A stretch of 64,000 bases of DNA from Borrelia duttonii Ly (lineage in GTDB: Bacteria > Spirochaetota > Spirochaetia > Borreliales > Borreliaceae): positions 867,675-931,674 of the forward strand of contig NC_011229.1 of NCBI RefSeq assembly GCF_000019685.1, in the 5' to 3' direction. Below the pieces are notes generated by a model. The model searched no databases. It was not told the DNA's origin and saw only the letters and a list, made by a program, of their open reading frames with translations. Shown here in pieces: positions 1-10,150 of this stretch (the first letter of the stretch is position 1; the number at the start of each line of letters is the position of its first letter). Made by a program: the position numbers and the translations under genes.

Positions 1-791
1 TTCCTGTTAAAGAACAAGTTGCAGGGATAGCTATGGGACTTATTAGTAATGATGATAAATATGTTATTTTGAGTGATATTCTTGGAGAAGAAGACCATTT
101 AGGTGATATGGATTTTAAAGTCGCAGGAACCAAAAATGGGATTACTGGTTTTCAGATGGACATTAAAATTTCAAATGTTACAAAACAATTAATGAGAGAT
201 GCTCTTGAACAGGCACGAATTGGAAGAATGCATATTTTATCTATTATGGATTCTGTTATTTCAAGTTCAAGAGGTGATATATCTGTTAATGCGCCTAAAA
301 TCGTTCAATTGCAAATTGATATTGATAAAATTTCTCTTGTGATTGGCTCTACTGGTAAGACGGTTAAAGCAATTACAGATGAATTTGAAGTTAGAGTTCA
401 AATTGAACAAGATGGTAGAATTACTCTTTTTGGAACTGATAATTTAAAGATGCAAAAAGCTAAGGCAAAAATAGAGAGTATTGTTAGGGAACCTAAGGTT
501 GGTGAAATTTATGATGGCATTGTGAAAAAAATTAACAGTTTTGGAGCTTTCATTGAACTTACTCCTACTAAGGAAGGGTTTTTGAGTAATAGGTCAAGAT
601 CTAGAGATGATAGGTATGGTAGTGATATTAGGCATTCTAGGTATAGTAATAGAAATTCTAGATATGGGAGAGATAATAGAAGTAGCTTTAGTATGCGTTT
701 CCCAAGATTAGAAGAAGGGCAGATAGTTAAAGTTAGAATATCTGATATTGATAAATTTGGAAAAATTGAACTTGAATTAGCTAGAGATTAA
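1..791 (+). CDS. pnp: Polyribonucleotide nucleotidyltransferase (PNPase), C-terminal part
   Basis: The 5' end lies outside the window; the frame is open from base 3. PNPase degrades RNA phosphorolytically from the 3' end. The visible part begins in the second RNase PH domain, with the conserved run [16 protein letters not shown] that includes metal-binding aspartates. A KH domain follows, with the GxxG loop read as GSTG at about base 350. The last domain is S1, starting at VGEIYDG. The S1 domain carries an unusual Arg/Ser/Tyr/Asp-rich insert (bases about 588-698) where other bacteria have a short loop; the domain then resumes at [11 protein letters not shown]. The stop is followed closely by the next gene, so the two are probably cotranscribed. 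Identification is secure. Confidence 0.95.
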   Translation, partial: PVKEQVAGIAMGLISNDDKYVILSDILGEEDHLGDMDFKVAGTKNGITGFQMDIKISNVTKQLMRDALEQARIGRMHILSIMDSVISSSRGDISVNAPKIVQLQIDIDKISLVIGSTGKTVKAITDEFEVRVQIEQDGRITLFGTDNLKMQKAKAKIESIVREPKVGEIYDGIVKKINSFGAFIELTPTKEGFLSNRSRSRDDRYGSDIRHSRYSNRNSRYGRDNRSSFSMRFPRLEEGQIVKVRISDIDKFGKIELELARD

Positions 792-800
792 TAGGATATT

Positions 801-2312
801 ATGGTATTTGTAAATCACATAAACATTATTTTTTTAAGTTTGTTTTTATTTGTGTCATGTCTTACTAATGAAAATATTAAAATTTCTCTTGAGAAAGGTG
901 GTGTTGAAATTTCTTTTGATTTGATGGTTGATAATAAAGATTCGAATATTGATGACTTAGAGATTGAGGAGAGGGATTATTTATTGGGACTTAGAGATAA
1001 TGAATCTTTCTTTTTGAGTGATGCTTTTTTACAAGAAGAGAATTCTTATTTTAAAAGTGCTAGGGAGAGTTATGCTAAACAAGATTTTGGTGCAGCCAGT
1101 TACTATTTGAATAAAATAGTAACTGATGAAAAAAATTATCCTAAAGAATTAGTTGCAAAGGCAAATTTATTTTTTGGATATTTAAATTATAGTATGGGAA
1201 TTTATGATCTCTCTGAATATAATTTTGATAATTTTTTAAAAAATTATAAATATTCTCATGCGAGTCTTAGAGTTGCTGAACTTAAATATTTTGTTAAGGA
1301 TAGATTAGGTGCAATATCTGCATTGAAAGAGGTTGATCAGACTTCTCTTAATTCGGATTATGATCTTGGAATTTATAACTTTTTAAATAATAAGTTTGGA
1401 ATAAATTATTTAAATTTAGAGACTTTGGGATTTTTAGATAATAGTATTTTTGATATGTTTGTTTTCGAAAATAATGTTTTTGTTGCAAATATATTTGGTG
1501 GTCTTTTACGATATGATATTAAAAATAATGAATATAAAGTTTATATTAAAGATAAGAAAAGTATTTTTTTAAATGGTCTTAAAGGTTTTACAGAGCATAG
1601 AGGTTCTATATATATTGGCGGCAATAATGTTCTTTATTATATTGATGATTTGGAAGGGTCTGTTAAACAAGTTGAAAAACCTTTACAAATTAATTTAGGT
1701 AGTATACAGGTTTTGCTAGGTGCTAAAGATGGCATTTTTGTTGGGACTCTAGATTCTGGATTATGGTTTTATTCTGATAGAGGGGAGTGGACTTATATTA
1801 AGCTTAATTCTAATAGAATTTCATCATTATATTTAGATGAGGAAAAAAATTTGTTATTTGTTGGAACAATGAATAAATCTATTTATAGCGTTGATCTAAC
1901 CGATTTTAATAATGTTAAACATTTAAATTTTTTTAGTAAACTGGAGAGTGAAAAAAATATTAATTTTATCAAAAAGTATAATAATTATTATTATATTGGA
2001 ACTTATGGTGGTGGGCTCTTTAGACTCAATTTAGATAATCATACTTATATAAGATATGACATTAATAATGATTCTAGCATTGGATATTTTCTTGATATGG
2101 AAATTAGGGATAATAAACTATTATTTGCAACTTTTGAGCATGGTTTATTAATTTATGATACGATGAGTGATAGTTGGGATTATTTAGGTCCTGGTGATGG
2201 GCTTATTAGTTTAAATTTAATCAAGATTTTAAATTTTGATGATTATGTTATACTTGGGACTTTAAATAATGGTTTGGTTTTTATAAATGAGAGTATTAAA
2301 AAACAATTATGA
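801..2312 (+). CDS. Lipoprotein with TPR-like and beta-propeller-like repeats
   Basis: 503 residues. The N-terminus has a hydrophobic segment ending in the lipobox-like LFVSC, so Cys20 is the likely lipidated residue and the protein is probably membrane-anchored. Residues about 75-200 look helical and TPR-like (paired motifs such as YFKSARESYAKQDFGAASYY). Residues about 210-500 hold at least five repeats of the form (Y/F)(I/V)GT..GGL(F/W)..., as in YIGTYGGGLFRLNLD, typical of two-component-regulator-type beta-propellers. It starts 9 bases after the pnp stop behind an AGGA element. It overlaps the lptF-like gene by 26 bases, so it is translationally linked to a membrane-transport pair. The exact function is unknown; a scaffold or binding role is inference. 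Confidence 0.8.
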   Translation: MVFVNHINIIFLSLFLFVSCLTNENIKISLEKGGVEISFDLMVDNKDSNIDDLEIEERDYLLGLRDNESFFLSDAFLQEENSYFKSARESYAKQDFGAASYYLNKIVTDEKNYPKELVAKANLFFGYLNYSMGIYDLSEYNFDNFLKNYKYSHASLRVAELKYFVKDRLGAISALKEVDQTSLNSDYDLGIYNFLNNKFGINYLNLETLGFLDNSIFDMFVFENNVFVANIFGGLLRYDIKNNEYKVYIKDKKSIFLNGLKGFTEHRGSIYIGGNNVLYYIDDLEGSVKQVEKPLQINLGSIQVLLGAKDGIFVGTLDSGLWFYSDRGEWTYIKLNSNRISSLYLDEEKNLLFVGTMNKSIYSVDLTDFNNVKHLNFFSKLESEKNINFIKKYNNYYYIGTYGGGLFRLNLDNHTYIRYDINNDSSIGYFLDMEIRDNKLLFATFEHGLLIYDTMSDSWDYLGPGDGLISLNLIKILNFDDYVILGTLNNGLVFINESIKKQL

Positions 2313-3576
2313 ATCTTATATAATTACTGAATTTTGCAAGTATTTTTTTATTACTTTTTTGTTTTTTCTTTTTGTGTTTTTCATAAATCAAATACTTTTT
2401 TTTATGAGAATACTTCTTCAAAACTATGTGCCATTTTTTAAAGCTTTTATTTTTGTTATATACTCGCTTCCTATGGTAGTTGCTTTATCTCCACCTTTTG
2501 CAGCATTGCTTTCTGTGATACTTACTATTTATAGATTTAAACTTAATAATGAAATTTTGGCTTTTAGATCAATTGGAATATCTATTAGTAATTTATTGAC
2601 TCCTTTTTTAAAATTGGGAGTAATTATTGCATTAGTTTCTTTTATTCTTAATGATTTTTTACTGCCTCTTGGATCTATTGGTAGATTGAAAATTTTTAAT
2701 GATATTAAAGAAGAAATACCTCATTTAATATTGAAACCTTATTCAAGTAAGCAATATGGAGATTTGATATTTGTATCGGGGGAGAAATCTGAAACAGGTT
2801 ATAAAAATGTGACTTTTTTTGATAATACTAGACTTAAAGGTTATGACAGAATATTTATGGCAAAAGAACTCAATATTCAAAAGGAAAATCATCAAGTATA
2901 TTTTATTTTAAATAATGTTTTGTCAATTGCTCTAACAGAAGATGAAAAGGGCTTTTATGATTATTTTTATGCTGATCGTATGAAATATTCAATAGATCAA
3001 GTTACTTTTAGTGATGGTTGGGTGTTAACTTATGTTCCCCCATCTCAGATGAGTATGAGAGATGTTTTTAAACTTGTTGTCAGACAAAGTAAATTAGTTG
3101 AAGAATTAAATACAAAAAATTATTTGGAAGAAGATCTTTTAAATATGAATTTTGCAAATATTTATTTAAATTATTTATATGATAAGAATAATATTTTTGA
3201 TGAGAATTCTATTATTGAAAATTTAAATTATGTTTATAATTTGAGTGTAAATTATGCTCCTTATGAAGATCTTATTGCCAATAGAAGTTATGCTTTTTTT
3301 TATTTGGAATTTTATCAAAAGATTAGTTTGCCATTATCTGTTTTATTTTTTATTTTTTTAGCTTTTGGCATGGGTATGTATTCAAATAAAAAATATTCTA
3401 TTATCCTTGAACTTGTTATTTCAATTCTTATTTGTGTTTTCTATTGGGCGATGTTTATGGGTGGAAAGGTGTATACAGTTCAACATGCTCCAAACCCTAT
3501 TCTTGTTATTATCTTGCCAAATATTCTTTTAATGGTTGCAGGTTTAATACTATTTTTGAGACTTCTAAAGAGATGA
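2287..3576 (+). CDS. lptF: LptF/LptG (YjgP/YjgQ) family permease, first copy
   Basis: 429 residues. Hydrophobic segments cluster at the N-terminus (about residues 15-125) and C-terminus (about 345-427), with a soluble middle, the layout of LptF/LptG permeases. In LPS-bearing bacteria these pair with LptB ATPases to lift lipopolysaccharide from the inner membrane. The N-terminal region (IITEFCKYFFITFLFF) and the following RFKLNNEILAFRSIGIS helix match the family's conserved coupling region. The start overlaps the end of the preceding lipoprotein gene; the TGA overlaps the next ATG (ATGA). Borrelia lacks LPS, so the cargo must be something else; lipoprotein transport is a plausible inference. 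Assignment as LptF rather than LptG rests on gene order only. Confidence 0.85.
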   Translation: MRVLKNNYESYIITEFCKYFFITFLFFLFVFFINQILFFMRILLQNYVPFFKAFIFVIYSLPMVVALSPPFAALLSVILTIYRFKLNNEILAFRSIGISISNLLTPFLKLGVIIALVSFILNDFLLPLGSIGRLKIFNDIKEEIPHLILKPYSSKQYGDLIFVSGEKSETGYKNVTFFDNTRLKGYDRIFMAKELNIQKENHQVYFILNNVLSIALTEDEKGFYDYFYADRMKYSIDQVTFSDGWVLTYVPPSQMSMRDVFKLVVRQSKLVEELNTKNYLEEDLLNMNFANIYLNYLYDKNNIFDENSIIENLNYVYNLSVNYAPYEDLIANRSYAFFYLEFYQKISLPLSVLFFIFLAFGMGMYSNKKYSIILELVISILICVFYWAMFMGGKVYTVQHAPNPILVIILPNILLMVAGLILFLRLLKR

Positions 3577-4640
3577 AAGTAGATAAAATTTTTGTAAATA
3601 ACATATTACTGACTTTTTTATTTATGAATTTTCTTTTTGTAATCTTAATTGTGCTTTTTGATTTATTAACTAACCTTTTAAATTATCTTGAACATAATCT
3701 TAGTATTAATGATATTATTTATATTTATTATCTTTACTTACCCAAATGTTTTTCAGATGGTGTAGCTTTATCTTTTCTTTTTGCTGTTTCTAATCTTCTT
3801 GGTAATCTTTCAATGAGAAATGAAATTATAGGTCTCTTTAGTTGTGGTATTTCGATTGCTAGAATATTGAGATCAATAATTATGCTTAGTGTTTTTGTTT
3901 CAGTGATACTCTTTTTTTTTGATAATTATTTAGTTGTAGATACTGTTGCAGAAAGAGATGCATTCCTTAAAAATAATATTGGTAATCAAGGTGCAAATGA
4001 TAGAAATATAATTATTAAGGATTTTGCAAGAGAAATTTATAATATTAAACGTTTTGATGTTGAAACTCATATTATTACTAATTTGATGATTATTTTGAAA
4101 GATCAAGATGATAATTTTAAAAAAAGATATGATATCAGTAAAGCTGAGTGGGTTGATTCTAAGTGGATGCTTTATGGTGTTAGAGAATTTTATAAAGTAG
4201 AATTAGATGTTATAGAAAAATTTTATGAAGTTCTTGATGGAGAGAATATTGTAAATTTAGAGCCAGGATATATTAAAATAATTATGCTTTCTTCCAAAAC
4301 ATTGAATTTTTCAAAGCTTGTTACTTGGATTGGAGATTTAATAAAAGAAAATTTAAATTATTCTGATGCGTTATTTGATTTATTGAATAGAATATTTTTT
4401 TCATTTAGATTAATATTACTAAGTTTTACTGTGAGTTTTGTGAGTCTTTTTTTGAAGAAAAATATTTTTATATGGAGTTTATTAAATAGTATTGCATTTG
4501 CAGTTGTATATGTTATTTCAATTATGGTCTTTAATTTTTTAGCAGATCTTGGTTATTTATCCATATTTATTGCAAGTTCATTACCTACTATTTTGTTTAT
4601 TATTATTAATTTTGTTATTTATAATCTTATATGTAAATAA
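3573..4640 (+). CDS. lptG: LptF/LptG (YjgP/YjgQ) family permease, second copy
   Basis: 355 residues from the ATG at 3573, which overlaps the previous stop as ATGA. A longer upstream reading exists in the same frame but lies entirely inside lptF, so the shorter start is preferred. Three hydrophobic helices lie at the N-terminus (about residues 8-125) and three at the C-terminus (about 270-352), around a soluble periplasmic region. The helix following TM2 contains [21 protein letters not shown], the same conserved coupling segment as in the neighbour. Two adjacent, divergent family members are expected to form the LptF-LptG heterodimer. Their genes overlap, which would favour equal synthesis. 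Confidence 0.85.
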   Translation: MKVDKIFVNNILLTFLFMNFLFVILIVLFDLLTNLLNYLEHNLSINDIIYIYYLYLPKCFSDGVALSFLFAVSNLLGNLSMRNEIIGLFSCGISIARILRSIIMLSVFVSVILFFFDNYLVVDTVAERDAFLKNNIGNQGANDRNIIIKDFAREIYNIKRFDVETHIITNLMIILKDQDDNFKKRYDISKAEWVDSKWMLYGVREFYKVELDVIEKFYEVLDGENIVNLEPGYIKIIMLSSKTLNFSKLVTWIGDLIKENLNYSDALFDLLNRIFFSFRLILLSFTVSFVSLFLKKNIFIWSLLNSIAFAVVYVISIMVFNFLADLGYLSIFIASSLPTILFIIINFVIYNLICK

Positions 4641-4657
4641 TAGGGTTTAAGGATTTT

Positions 4658-5785
4658 ATGTTTAATATTATCAAAAATGATAAAAATTCTAATGCAAGAC
4701 TTGGTATACTTGAACTTCCTCATGGGAATGTTGCAACGCCATGTTTTATGCCGGTTGGTACTTTGGGTGTTATGAAGGCTTTAAAGCATGATGTGCTTGA
4801 AAAATTGGGATGTGATTTAATGCTTGCAAATACTTATCACTTGTATTTAAGACCTGGTATTGATGTAATAAAAAAATATGGAAATTTGCATAATTTTACG
4901 ACTTGGAATAAAAATTTTTTGACAGATTCTGGAGGTTTTCAAGTTTTCTCTTTATCTAATTTTAGAAAAATTGAGGATGAAGGGGTAGATTTTAAATCTC
5001 ATATTGATGGGTCTAGACACTATTTTACACCTGAGAGTGTATTTAGTATGCAAGAGACTTTTGAGAGTGATATTATTATGGCTCTTGATATTTGTAGTCC
5101 TTATGGTATTGATTATGATGAGGCAAGTTTGTATACAAATATTACAACTTCTTGGGCTCGTCGTACATTGTGTGCTTATAAAAATAGAAAAGAGGGGTAT
5201 GAGGGTCTTTTATTTTTAATAACGCAGGGTAATTTTTTTAAAGATCTAAGAAAAAGAAGCACTGAATCAATTTTGGAATTAAATAGTCCTGGTATTGCGA
5301 TTGGTGGGATATCTGTTGGGGAACCAAGAGATAGATATTTAGAAATTCTTGAATATAATTCTTCACTAATACCTAAAGATAAACCAAAGTACGTAATGGG
5401 TATTGGTACTCCTCATTATATATTAGATGCAATATATAATGGGATTGATATTTTTGATTGTGTTAATCCTACAAGAATTGCTAGACATGGTTCACTTTTG
5501 ACTGATAATGGAATACTTCGTATTAATCGAGCTGAATTTCGTTTTGATACTTGTTCTGTTGAAAGAGAATGTTCTTGTACGTTATGTACGAGATATTCAA
5601 GGGGATATTTAAGGCATTTATTTAAATCAGAAGAAGCACTTGGAGTTATGTTAGCTAGTGAGCACAACATTCATTATATGTTTAGACTAATTAACAAGGC
5701 TAAAAATGCAATTATGAATGATAATTTTGTAAAATTTAGAAAGCTTTATTTGGATAAGTATGATGAAGGTAATTTGAATGAGTAG
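4658..5785 (+). CDS. tgt: tRNA-guanine transglycosylase (queuine/preQ1)
   Basis: 375 residues, the usual length. The enzyme swaps guanine 34 of certain tRNAs for a queuosine precursor. The general base is Asp90 in [10 protein letters not shown] and the nucleophile Asp267 in [13 protein letters not shown]. The zinc site is Cys305, Cys307 and Cys310 plus His336. The pocket sequence [13 protein letters not shown] is typical of the bacterial family. It starts 17 bases after lptG, with a purine-rich stretch (GGGTTTAAGGA) ahead of the ATG. No queuosine biosynthesis genes are visible in the window, so the substrate could be salvaged queuine or preQ1. It overlaps murJ by 8 bases. Confidence 0.95.
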   Translation: MFNIIKNDKNSNARLGILELPHGNVATPCFMPVGTLGVMKALKHDVLEKLGCDLMLANTYHLYLRPGIDVIKKYGNLHNFTTWNKNFLTDSGGFQVFSLSNFRKIEDEGVDFKSHIDGSRHYFTPESVFSMQETFESDIIMALDICSPYGIDYDEASLYTNITTSWARRTLCAYKNRKEGYEGLLFLITQGNFFKDLRKRSTESILELNSPGIAIGGISVGEPRDRYLEILEYNSSLIPKDKPKYVMGIGTPHYILDAIYNGIDIFDCVNPTRIARHGSLLTDNGILRINRAEFRFDTCSVERECSCTLCTRYSRGYLRHLFKSEEALGVMLASEHNIHYMFRLINKAKNAIMNDNFVKFRKLYLDKYDEGNLNE

Positions 5786-7301
5786 AGATGTTATTTCAAC
5801 AGTTGTTGTTATGATTGCAATTTTTTTTTCTCGTGTAATGGGTTTTATTAAGATAAAAGTGTTTTCTTATTATTTTGGTGCAAATATTGAAGCAGATATT
5901 TTTAATTATGTTTTTAATATTCCCAATAATTTGAGAAAGATCATATCTGAGGGTGCTATGACTTCAGCTTTTATGCCTGAATTTACTCATGAAAAACAGA
6001 AATCTGATAGGCATGCTATTGTTTTTTTTAGGCGGGTTATCACTTTTAATATTATAATTATTAGTTTTATTATTTGTGTTATGGTTTTTTTTTCTAAGCA
6101 AATTATGTATTTAGTATCTTCTTACAGAGATAGTAATTTGGATTTAGCCAGTTATATATTTAATTATTTAATACTCTATATATTGCTAATAAGTTTGTCA
6201 TCTATATTTGCATCGGTTTTAAATTCTTATAAAGTTTTTTTTATACCGTCTTTTTCTCCTGTTATGCTTTCTTGTAGCATTATATTAAGCATATATTTTT
6301 TTTATAGCCAATATGGTATATATAGTGCTGTTATTGGGGTTATTGTTGGTGGGATTTTACAGTTTCTAATTCAGATGATAAATTGTATTTGTATTGGTCT
6401 TATATATAGACCAATATTGAATTTTAATGATTCTTCATTTTTAATGTTTTTAAAGAGATGGTCGCATATGATTTTATCAGCCTTATTTGCAATTATTACT
6501 CAACAAGTTTCATTTGCTCTAGCATCAACCTTGGATATTGGAAGTGTTTCTGTTTTAAGTAATGCAATTGTTTATTATCAGCTTCCTGTGGGGATTTTTT
6601 ATGTCTCGATTGCTACGGTTATTTTTCCTAAGATGTCTGAATATGCTTCTTTGGGTGATAAAGAACGTTTGAATGCAATTTTTAATCAGGGAATTAATAT
6701 GTTAATTTTTCTTTTAGTTCCAATGTCTTTTTTAATGTATGTTTGGGCTGCTCCTATTTTGAATTTATTACTTACAGGTGGTAAATTTTCTGTATATGAT
6801 ACTCAAAGGACCGTTGGTGTGCTGCAATATTTTTTATTAGGATTATTATTTTCTTCAATTTTTGGATTATTTCAAAAATATTATTTTGCAATACGTAATT
6901 CCAAAATACCATTATATTTTAATCTTCTTTTTTCTATTATTGATATTATTATTTCAGTTTTTGGTATTAAGTATTATCAAACGGTAAATGTTTTGCCTAT
7001 TGCGCAATCAGTTTCTTTTATTATATGCATTATTATTTTTTATTTTATTGGGTTGAGGCATGACATGAATCTTGAACTTAATAAAAGCATAATAGTTTTT
7101 ATTAAGTCATTTATTTCTATTATTCCTTTATATTTATTTTATTTTTTTTTAAAAAATTTGAAGTGGGATATAGGATTTAGTTTTAATAATTTTTACTTAT
7201 TAAGCGTTATAGGCATAGTTAACATTATTATTTTGATATTATGTTATTATTTGCTTGGTGTTATTAGGGTTTTTAAATTTATTAGTAGGGATATTACATG
7301 A
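5778..7301 (+). CDS. murJ: Lipid II flippase MurJ (MviN family)
   Basis: 507 residues, almost entirely hydrophobic, with about 13-14 membrane segments as in the MOP exporter superfamily. The N-terminus carries the MurJ signature: [18 protein letters not shown], then [16 protein letters not shown] and [12 protein letters not shown]. It flips undecaprenyl-linked peptidoglycan precursor across the inner membrane. The start overlaps tgt by 8 bases and the stop overlaps the next ATG (ATGA), so it sits inside a tight operon. Runs of T encode the many Phe/Leu/Ile residues and make the region very A+T-rich. Identification is firm by family pattern and by synteny. Confidence 0.93.
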   Translation: MSRDVISTVVVMIAIFFSRVMGFIKIKVFSYYFGANIEADIFNYVFNIPNNLRKIISEGAMTSAFMPEFTHEKQKSDRHAIVFFRRVITFNIIIISFIICVMVFFSKQIMYLVSSYRDSNLDLASYIFNYLILYILLISLSSIFASVLNSYKVFFIPSFSPVMLSCSIILSIYFFYSQYGIYSAVIGVIVGGILQFLIQMINCICIGLIYRPILNFNDSSFLMFLKRWSHMILSALFAIITQQVSFALASTLDIGSVSVLSNAIVYYQLPVGIFYVSIATVIFPKMSEYASLGDKERLNAIFNQGINMLIFLLVPMSFLMYVWAAPILNLLLTGGKFSVYDTQRTVGVLQYFLLGLLFSSIFGLFQKYYFAIRNSKIPLYFNLLFSIIDIIISVFGIKYYQTVNVLPIAQSVSFIICIIIFYFIGLRHDMNLELNKSIIVFIKSFISIIPLYLFYFFLKNLKWDIGFSFNNFYLLSVIGIVNIIILILCYYLLGVIRVFKFISRDIT

Positions 7302-8731
7302 TATATTTACGGTTTATTCTTTTATTTTGTATTATTATTATTAATGCTTTTTCTGTGAATAAGTCACCAGCATTGTCAAATAGGTCTTTATTGCCTTTAA
7401 GGCCTGAAACTAAAATAAATGAAGATAAAGTAAAAGATGCTTTAGAGAGTGATTCATCTAAAAAGTCTACGTCTAGAGATATTGATTTGAATATAAAGCA
7501 GGTAAATGATGTTATTTCCTATGGACTTGATGTTCAGGTTATTGAAATTATTGATAGTCTTAAAAAATCAGGTGATGGGGAATACAATGCTTTACTTGAA
7601 AAGAGATTACAAAAAACTTTTAATATTGATCTTAAACGGGCAATTCTTGACTTATTTTTGTCACTTCAGTATGAAGGTGGTATTGATGCTTCAAATGATA
7701 TTCTTAATAATTATGAAAGTAATAGATATCCTAATGATTTGATTAATTTGGCAATTTTATATCTTAAAAAGTTAGGTGATAAGAATGACTTAAAGAAAAC
7801 TCTTATTGATATTCTTGAAAATAAAGAAGGAAATATTGTAGCTATTGCTGCTTATTATCTTGGTGAACTTTCTTCCCCTGAGTATTCTAGAGAGATGATG
7901 AATGTTTACGATAAGTATTCTAATAATGATGGTGTTAAATCAGCAATACTGATTGCTCTTGGTAAATCTAATGTTATTGATTATGCAGACAGATTTTATG
8001 AAATTTCTATTGATAGTTATGAAAATCCGTCCATTAAGGCTTCAGCTATTAAAGCATTATCATATCTTGCTCCTGAGAAAATAACAGAAAATGCCCATCT
8101 ATATCTTCAAAATAATAATAATAATCACAATATTAAGCTTGCTATTATAGAAGCACTTTCAAGAGATGTGTCTTTAAAATCAAAAGATATTTTGCATGAT
8201 TTTTTAAGAGATTCTGATGCAAACATTAGAATTCGTGCTGTTGAGGCTATTAAGGAGCATAATGATATTGATTCAAAAGAGGTGTTAATTTATAAAATAA
8301 AAAGTGATCCTTCTTCAAAAGTTAGAGAAGCTTCTGGTAAAGCGTTAGTGGATATGGGTTCTGGTTATGAGGCTATACAAAAAATAGTGTTTGATTTTTC
8401 TGTTGAGAGTAACTTTAAGTTTATTGTTTTTAGTTATCTTCTAGATAAAGATATACATTCTGCTCGTTCTATTGCTTTAGATCTTTTGAATAAAGAAAAT
8501 ATTAATAAACCTTCAAAATTTCTTGTAAATATTGCTATGTTATTTGCATCTAAGAAGGGTAATTTTGATGATTTTTATTCTAAAATTATTGAGAGTCAAA
8601 ATATGAATTTAATGAATCTTGCAATTAAGGGAGCTGTTTATAATAAATCAGCATTACTTTTAGATAGACTTAAAGAAATTAAAAAAACAACTAATTCAGA
8701 ATATTTAAAAAAGCTTTTAGTAAATTATTGA
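7298..8731 (+). CDS. Exported HEAT-repeat protein
   Basis: 477 residues. An N-terminal hydrophobic segment (about residues 3-19, ending AFS) suggests export; no clear lipobox is present, although a Cys lies inside the segment. Residues about 85-460 are made of helical repeats resembling HEAT or PBS-lyase repeats, for example LLDSDANIRIRAVEAI-like units and PSIKASAIKALSYLAPE. Such solenoids bind proteins. It overlaps murJ by 4 bases (ATGA), and its 3' end overlaps the convergent coaBC gene by 7 bases. Being last in the lpt-tgt-murJ operon hints at an envelope role, but function is unknown. Confidence 0.8.
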   Translation: MIYLRFILLFCIIIINAFSVNKSPALSNRSLLPLRPETKINEDKVKDALESDSSKKSTSRDIDLNIKQVNDVISYGLDVQVIEIIDSLKKSGDGEYNALLEKRLQKTFNIDLKRAILDLFLSLQYEGGIDASNDILNNYESNRYPNDLINLAILYLKKLGDKNDLKKTLIDILENKEGNIVAIAAYYLGELSSPEYSREMMNVYDKYSNNDGVKSAILIALGKSNVIDYADRFYEISIDSYENPSIKASAIKALSYLAPEKITENAHLYLQNNNNNHNIKLAIIEALSRDVSLKSKDILHDFLRDSDANIRIRAVEAIKEHNDIDSKEVLIYKIKSDPSSKVREASGKALVDMGSGYEAIQKIVFDFSVESNFKFIVFSYLLDKDIHSARSIALDLLNKENINKPSKFLVNIAMLFASKKGNFDDFYSKIIESQNMNLMNLAIKGAVYNKSALLLDRLKEIKKTTNSEYLKKLLVNY

Positions 8732-9900
8732 TATAAAATTTTTAAGATTTCTATTGCTGTTTCTTTTTTTGACATTTCTGGAAATTTTTCAACTTTATCT
8801 TTATTTATTATGTAAATTTTATTTACATTTGATCCAAAATATTTTAAGTCATTTGCAATAATATAGTCTAAATTTTTTGTTTCTAATTTTTCTCTGGCTT
8901 TTTTTATTAAAATTTCATCTTTTTGAGCGCAAAATCCGATGACAATTTGGTTTTTAGTTTTGTTTTTTCCTATGTGTTCAATTATGTCTAAGTTTTTGAC
9001 CAATTTAATATTAAGTTCTTCTATATTATTTTTTTCAATTTTAGTTTTATAAATTTTATCAGGTCTAAAGTCTGCTACAGCAGCGGTTCCAATTATTATG
9101 TCAAATTCTTTGTATATGTCTATTGTTGCCTTGTACATTTCTGCTGCTGTTTTTATTCTAATGACATTTATTCCATAAGGTGTTTCTTCATTGCTTGGCC
9201 CTGTAATGATTGTAACATTGGCTCCAAGATTTTGTGCTTCAATACCTATATTGAAACCCATTTGTCCTGTTGATTTATTAGAAAAATAACGAATAGGATC
9301 TAATTCTTCTTCGGTTCTTGAAGCAGTTATTAATATTTTTTTGTTTTTTAATGGTAATTTTGTCATGGGTGAATTTGATATGATACTTAAAATATCATTT
9401 TCGTTTTTAAGGCGTCCAATAGCATTTAAAGAACATGCCAAAAAACCTTTATCGGGTTCAATAAATTTGTAATTGTATTTTTGTAATTTTTTAATGTTTT
9501 CTTGTAAAATGGGATTTTGATACATTATGTTGTTCATTGCTATTGCAAAATAAGTTGGTGCTTTACTTGCGGATAATACTATGCTTAAAATATCATCAGC
9601 AATTCCAGCTGCAATTTTAGAGATAAAATTATATGTTGCTGGAATAATTAATATTAAATCAGCCCATCTTGCTAAGTTTATGTGTTCTACTTCTTCATGA
9701 TTGGTATTCCACAGGTTTGTAATAACTTTACTCTTAGAAAGAGTTTCTAGTGTGAGGGGTGTAATGAATTTAGTTGCATTTTCTGTCATTATGACCTTAA
9801 CGTTATATCCCATTTTAATTAAATTTGAGATAATATAAGCTGCTTTATAAGCTGCGATTCCCCCGCATACTCCTATTAATATATTTTTGTGTTTTTTCAT
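8725..9900 (-). CDS. coaBC: Phosphopantothenoylcysteine decarboxylase / phosphopantothenate-cysteine ligase
   Basis: 391 residues from the ATG at 9900; an in-frame extension to 9987 lacks family similarity and would run into the divergent yhdT gene. The N-terminal CoaC half (about residues 1-185) starts ILIGVCGGIAAYKAA, the flavin-binding pattern, and carries AMNNIMYQNP and the active-site-like FLACS. The C-terminal CoaB half (about 190-391) has ITASRTEEELDPIRY and NKSTGQMG. The first normally reads ITAGGT, so GG has become SR here. Together they turn phosphopantothenate and cysteine into phosphopantetheine for CoA. The gene is divergent from the pantothenate uptake genes next door. Its 3' end overlaps the HEAT-repeat gene. 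Confidence 0.93.
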   Translation of the reverse strand: MKKHKNILIGVCGGIAAYKAAYIISNLIKMGYNVKVIMTENATKFITPLTLETLSKSKVITNLWNTNHEEVEHINLARWADLILIIPATYNFISKIAAGIADDILSIVLSASKAPTYFAIAMNNIMYQNPILQENIKKLQKYNYKFIEPDKGFLACSLNAIGRLKNENDILSIISNSPMTKLPLKNKKILITASRTEEELDPIRYFSNKSTGQMGFNIGIEAQNLGANVTIITGPSNEETPYGINVIRIKTAAEMYKATIDIYKEFDIIIGTAAVADFRPDKIYKTKIEKNNIEELNIKLVKNLDIIEHIGKNKTKNQIVIGFCAQKDEILIKKAREKLETKNLDYIIANDLKYFGSNVNKIYIINKDKVEKFPEMSKKETAIEILKILYQ

Positions 9901-9955
9901 ATTTATTTTATAGAATATTATATAATTGTATTTAATATTTTTAAAAGGATTTTTA

Positions 9956-10150
9956 TTGATAAATAAAGTATTTTTTGCAAGTGTCATATATTTATTTTTA
10001 TTTGTCTGGTGGTGTATTGCATCTTGTTTATCTTATTTTTTTATTGCTATATTTAATATTCCTATTTGGTTTTTATTATTATGTATTTTTTTTCCTCTTC
10101 TTAGTTTTTTATTGGTATGTATTTTTGTAATTATTTTTAGAAATGACTAA
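9956..10150 (+). CDS. yhdT: YhdT-like (DUF997) small membrane protein linked to PanF
   Basis: 64 residues from a TTG at 9956, preceded by AAAAGGA about 7 bases upstream. An earlier in-frame TTG at 9926 has no ribosome site. Two hydrophobic helices are visible, with the family-like features WWCIASCLSYFF between them and a short charged tail (FRND). In other bacteria DUF997 proteins are encoded directly before panF, and the same order is seen here, with an 8-base overlap into panF. It probably assists or stabilises the symporter. This is the only complete copy: the downstream duplication lacks its first 12 codons. Identification rests on size, helices, the WW segment and context. Confidence 0.75.
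   Translation: MINKVFFASVIYLFLFVWWCIASCLSYFFIAIFNIPIWFLLLCIFFPLLSFLLVCIFVIIFRND

Noticed and set aside
3432..3572. Upstream extension of the lptG frame
   Set aside because: It lies wholly inside lptF in another frame; the ATG at 3573 overlaps the lptF stop and fits the family start.
9901..9987. N-terminal extension of coaBC
   Set aside because: No family similarity and it would overlap the yhdT start region; similarity begins at the ATG at 9900.
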